Source: Thiosulfatihalobacter marinus (GTDB lineage Bacteria > Pseudomonadota > Alphaproteobacteria > Rhodobacterales > Rhodobacteraceae). Taken from it: 64,000 bases of DNA. The notes below the pieces were generated by a model. The model did not search any database. It saw nothing but the letters and a program-made list of their open reading frames with translations, and was not told the origin of the DNA. Where the stretch lies: positions 1 to 64,000 of the forward strand of contig NZ_JAECRZ010000009.1 of NCBI RefSeq assembly GCF_016019955.1. The letters are read 5' to 3'. Shown in pieces: positions 62,470 to 64,000 of this stretch. Made by a program: the position numbers and the translations under genes. Numbering within the stretch: the stretch's first letter is position 1; each line of letters starts with the position of its first letter.

Positions 62470-63216
62470 CTAGTAGTTCACCTGCTCAAAGCCGTAGTTC
62501 CCTTCATAGTCACGCCAGTCGACGAAGACAGAACGGTGATAGATGCTGGGGCAATTCTGGCCCCAGCGTTCGAGGCCGATATGGGCGGAGGGTAGGGCGG
62601 TTATGGAAGACCTCTGCCAGGCGAAGTCACCTTGCGTCCCATATGTGCCGAGGACCACGGTGGCGCTACGATTGCAGTCACCATCACGACCGGATTCGTG
62701 TTGCCGCGCATACCGGACATCAAAGACGCGGATGGAACGTACGAAATTGAACTCAGGTCCGCTGATATCGATGTCCGCGCGATCTTGAATGAGCCGGAGG
62801 GCCTGGTCGGCAGGAACGAAGTCACTAGGTGCTTCTGGAATGCGTCCAGCAGCCATAGTTGGATCAGCGGTATTGCGCGCTGGAAATGATTGTCGCGGTC
62901 CAGTGCTGTTGTTCTGGAAGAACGCATCAAAGATGCGGTCTGCACTGTTTGCTGCCGGAACGGTCTCAAAGGACGCACCCATGGGACAGCGCCAGATTTG
63001 AAGCGGCGGTTCCACCGGCCAAGGGGTAATGCGTCGGATGAATTCGGCTCGAGCCCTGGCGCATGGTACGGAAGCAGGCCAGCCGCCAGACAAGCACAAG
63101 AGGATCGCGCAATCGATCGGGTATGTCTGCGCGCGGACGGGCATCGGCAGCGAAAGGCCTGTCACGGTTAAGGCAACTGCGACCGAGGGGAGGAGCTTCT
63201 TGAATAGATGGTGCAT
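62470..63216 (-). CDS. Secreted protein of conjugative-element type
   Basis: A 248-aa protein with a signal peptide (AVALTVTGLSLPMPVRAQ). The mature start TYPIDCAILLCLSGGWPASV, with CARARAEFIRRITPWPVEPP, is of the kind found beside T4SS genes in alphaproteobacterial conjugative elements. The C-terminal half is beta-rich with Trp/Tyr and no catalytic motif. It is preceded by palindromic operator site 4, linking it to the mob and virB promoters and marking backbone to the right of the catabolic island. Confidence 0.65.
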   Translation of the reverse strand: MHHLFKKLLPSVAVALTVTGLSLPMPVRAQTYPIDCAILLCLSGGWPASVPCARARAEFIRRITPWPVEPPLQIWRCPMGASFETVPAANSADRIFDAFFQNNSTGPRQSFPARNTADPTMAAGRIPEAPSDFVPADQALRLIQDRADIDISGPEFNFVRSIRVFDVRYARQHESGRDGDCNRSATVVLGTYGTQGDFAWQRSSITALPSAHIGLERWGQNCPSIYHRSVFVDWRDYEGNYGFEQVNY

Positions 63217-63249
63217 ACTGAGGGCCCTCTGTGACAGGCTTCAGCATAC

Positions 63250-63271
63250 ATACGAAAATATACTATCGCAA
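63250..63271. promoter_or_regulatory. Element-wide palindromic operator, site 4
   Basis: Left arm ATACGAAA (6 of 8), centre ATATAC, right arm TATCGCAA (7 of 8 to TATCGTAA), 34 bp before the start of the secreted protein. With site 1 this is one of the two most complete copies. Confidence 0.5.
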
Positions 63272-63299
63272 CACTAAGTATAACGGCGCATAATGAAGT

Positions 63300-64000
63300 T
63301 TATGTTAATTTCCAGGCCTCGCCATCTTGTACCACCCGCGACTCAGACAACAGCTTCTCCAGATGCGCCGCAACGTTTCGTTCTGCGGCCATTGCGATAT
63401 GTGGGTCGGTTTTCTGGTAGACGGAAGCGGCGATATTCTGGACCGAATCCGGGGTGTTTGAGAGGTGGGCGAGGATCTCCGCCTCGCGACGCATGCGGTT
63501 GGAAAGCAACCGTTTGACGTAAGGTTGCGGATCCCGGAGTATAGGTCCGTGCCCCGGAAAGTAGATCCTATCGTCGCGCTCAATCAGCCGCTGTAGCTGC
63601 GCGCAGTAGTCGTGCATGTTTCCGTCAGGGGGGCTGACGATCGAACTGTTCCAACTCATAACGTGGTCGCCCGTGAAGAGCACTCCGTCAGGTCTCGCGA
63701 AACAAAGGTGGTCGCTCGCGTGACCAGGTGTGTGCAGGACGGTAAGACCGGCAATGACCTGTCCGTCCTCCAGAAACCGGTCAGGTCGAAATGCATCGTC
63801 AGGGAATGCCCGTGAGGCATAAACAGGTGCGTCTGTCCGTGCTCGCAGGGCTGGGACGACTCCAAAATGATCAGAATGGTGGTGTGTGAGCAGAATCCCG
63901 GATGGTTTGGCCCCCAAATTTTTGATGATTGCCTCGAAATGTGTACTGTCTTCTGCTGGGCCGGGGTCGATTATGAACCGACCATCAGGCGTATCAATGA
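63300..64000 (-). CDS. Metallo-beta-lactamase-fold hydrolase (partial)
   Basis: At least 233 residues of an MBL-fold protein whose N-terminus lies beyond the right edge. Seen are GRFIIDPGPAE, the metal motif LLTHHHSDHFG (HxHxDH), LHTPGHASDHLCF, VLFTGDHVM and FPGHGPIL, and a C-terminal helical region (MRREAEILAHL) as in LACTB2-type hydrolases with a winged-helix tail. Such enzymes hydrolyse esters, thioesters or RNA. It is convergent with nothing visible and 83 bp from the secreted-protein gene; the relation to the island is unknown. Confidence 0.85.
   Translation of the reverse strand, partial: IDTPDGRFIIDPGPAEDSTHFEAIIKNLGAKPSGILLTHHHSDHFGVVPALRARTDAPVYASRAFPDDAFRPDRFLEDGQVIAGLTVLHTPGHASDHLCFARPDGVLFTGDHVMSWNSSIVSPPDGNMHDYCAQLQRLIERDDRIYFPGHGPILRDPQPYVKRLLSNRMRREAEILAHLSNTPDSVQNIAASVYQKTDPHIAMAAERNVAAHLEKLLSESRVVQDGEAWKLT

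Noticed and set aside
1-64000. CRISPR array, tRNA/rRNA genes, replication initiator, integrase
   Set aside because: None could be recognised on either strand; absence by eye is not proof for small RNAs.

Overview
The window looks like part of a conjugative element (plasmid or ICE) from a marine-type alphaproteobacterium, most likely Rhodobacteraceae/Roseobacter. The reasons are the high GC of the backbone, the VirB/VirD4 set with a MobC and a VirD2-like relaxase, the TRAP transporter and IclR-controlled CoA catabolism, and small backbone genes of a type found on Rhodobacteraceae plasmids. No replication gene, integrase, tRNA, rRNA or CRISPR array was seen, so plasmid and ICE cannot be told apart here.

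Layout. (1) 1-7.1 kb, left backbone: the tail of an unknown gene, a small helical protein, a TIR + DUF2188 pair divergent from an XRE + ImmA/IrrE pair, a DUF2493 protein, a GSU2403-like nucleotidyltransferase, a 68-aa plasmid-type protein with a decayed inverted copy, and a GC-rich inverted-repeat tract proposed as oriT. (2) 7.2-12.1 kb, + strand: mobC, relaxase and traG/virD4. (3) 12.4-30.4 kb, + strand and locally lower in GC: a DNA phosphorothioation island, dndB-C-D-E-A. It is followed not by dptFGH but by a protein with a PD-(D/E)XK-like motif, a 1003-aa protein combining alpha-CTD-like helix-hairpin-helix repeats with a sigma-region-4 helix-turn-helix, a PLD-helicase, a 63-aa protein, a second DndD-like SMC ATPase, a Dnd-associated protein-4-like gene, and a coupled membrane protein/DGQHR protein pair. 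(4) 42.1-30.6 kb, - strand: a complete type IV secretion operon, virB1-2-3-4, a virB7-like lipoprotein, a transglycosylase with a VirB5-like tail, then virB5-8-9-10-11, DUF4177, a small secreted protein and virB6. (5) 42.1-44 kb: small backbone genes including an XRE regulator. (6) 61.7-44.0 kb, - strand: a catabolic island with a TRAP transporter, IclR regulator, beta-oxidation set (hydratase/dehydrogenase fusion, thiolase, two acyl-CoA dehydrogenases, thioesterase, enoyl-CoA hydratase, nitronate-monooxygenase-like protein, CoA ligase), glutaryl-CoA dehydrogenase, its own ETF, and an MFS exporter. (7) 62.5-64 kb: a secreted protein that shares an operator motif with the transfer genes, and a metallo-beta-lactamase-fold hydrolase running off the right edge.

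How it fits together. The transfer machinery is split by the Dnd island, which sits between traG/virD4 and virB6. The catabolic island lies between the T4SS block and another backbone-type gene. A 22-bp palindromic motif (arms TTACGATA/TATCGTAA, centre RTATAY) recurs in front of four backbone genes, including mobC and the virB operon, and suggests one element-wide regulator. The catabolic island reads as a dicarboxylate route: TRAP uptake, CoA activation, beta-oxidation to glutaryl-CoA, then GcdH to crotonyl-CoA, with electrons passing to EtfAB. The Dnd block is the best candidate for an under-described system: phosphorothioate marking coupled to a non-DptFGH set of probable effectors and regulators.
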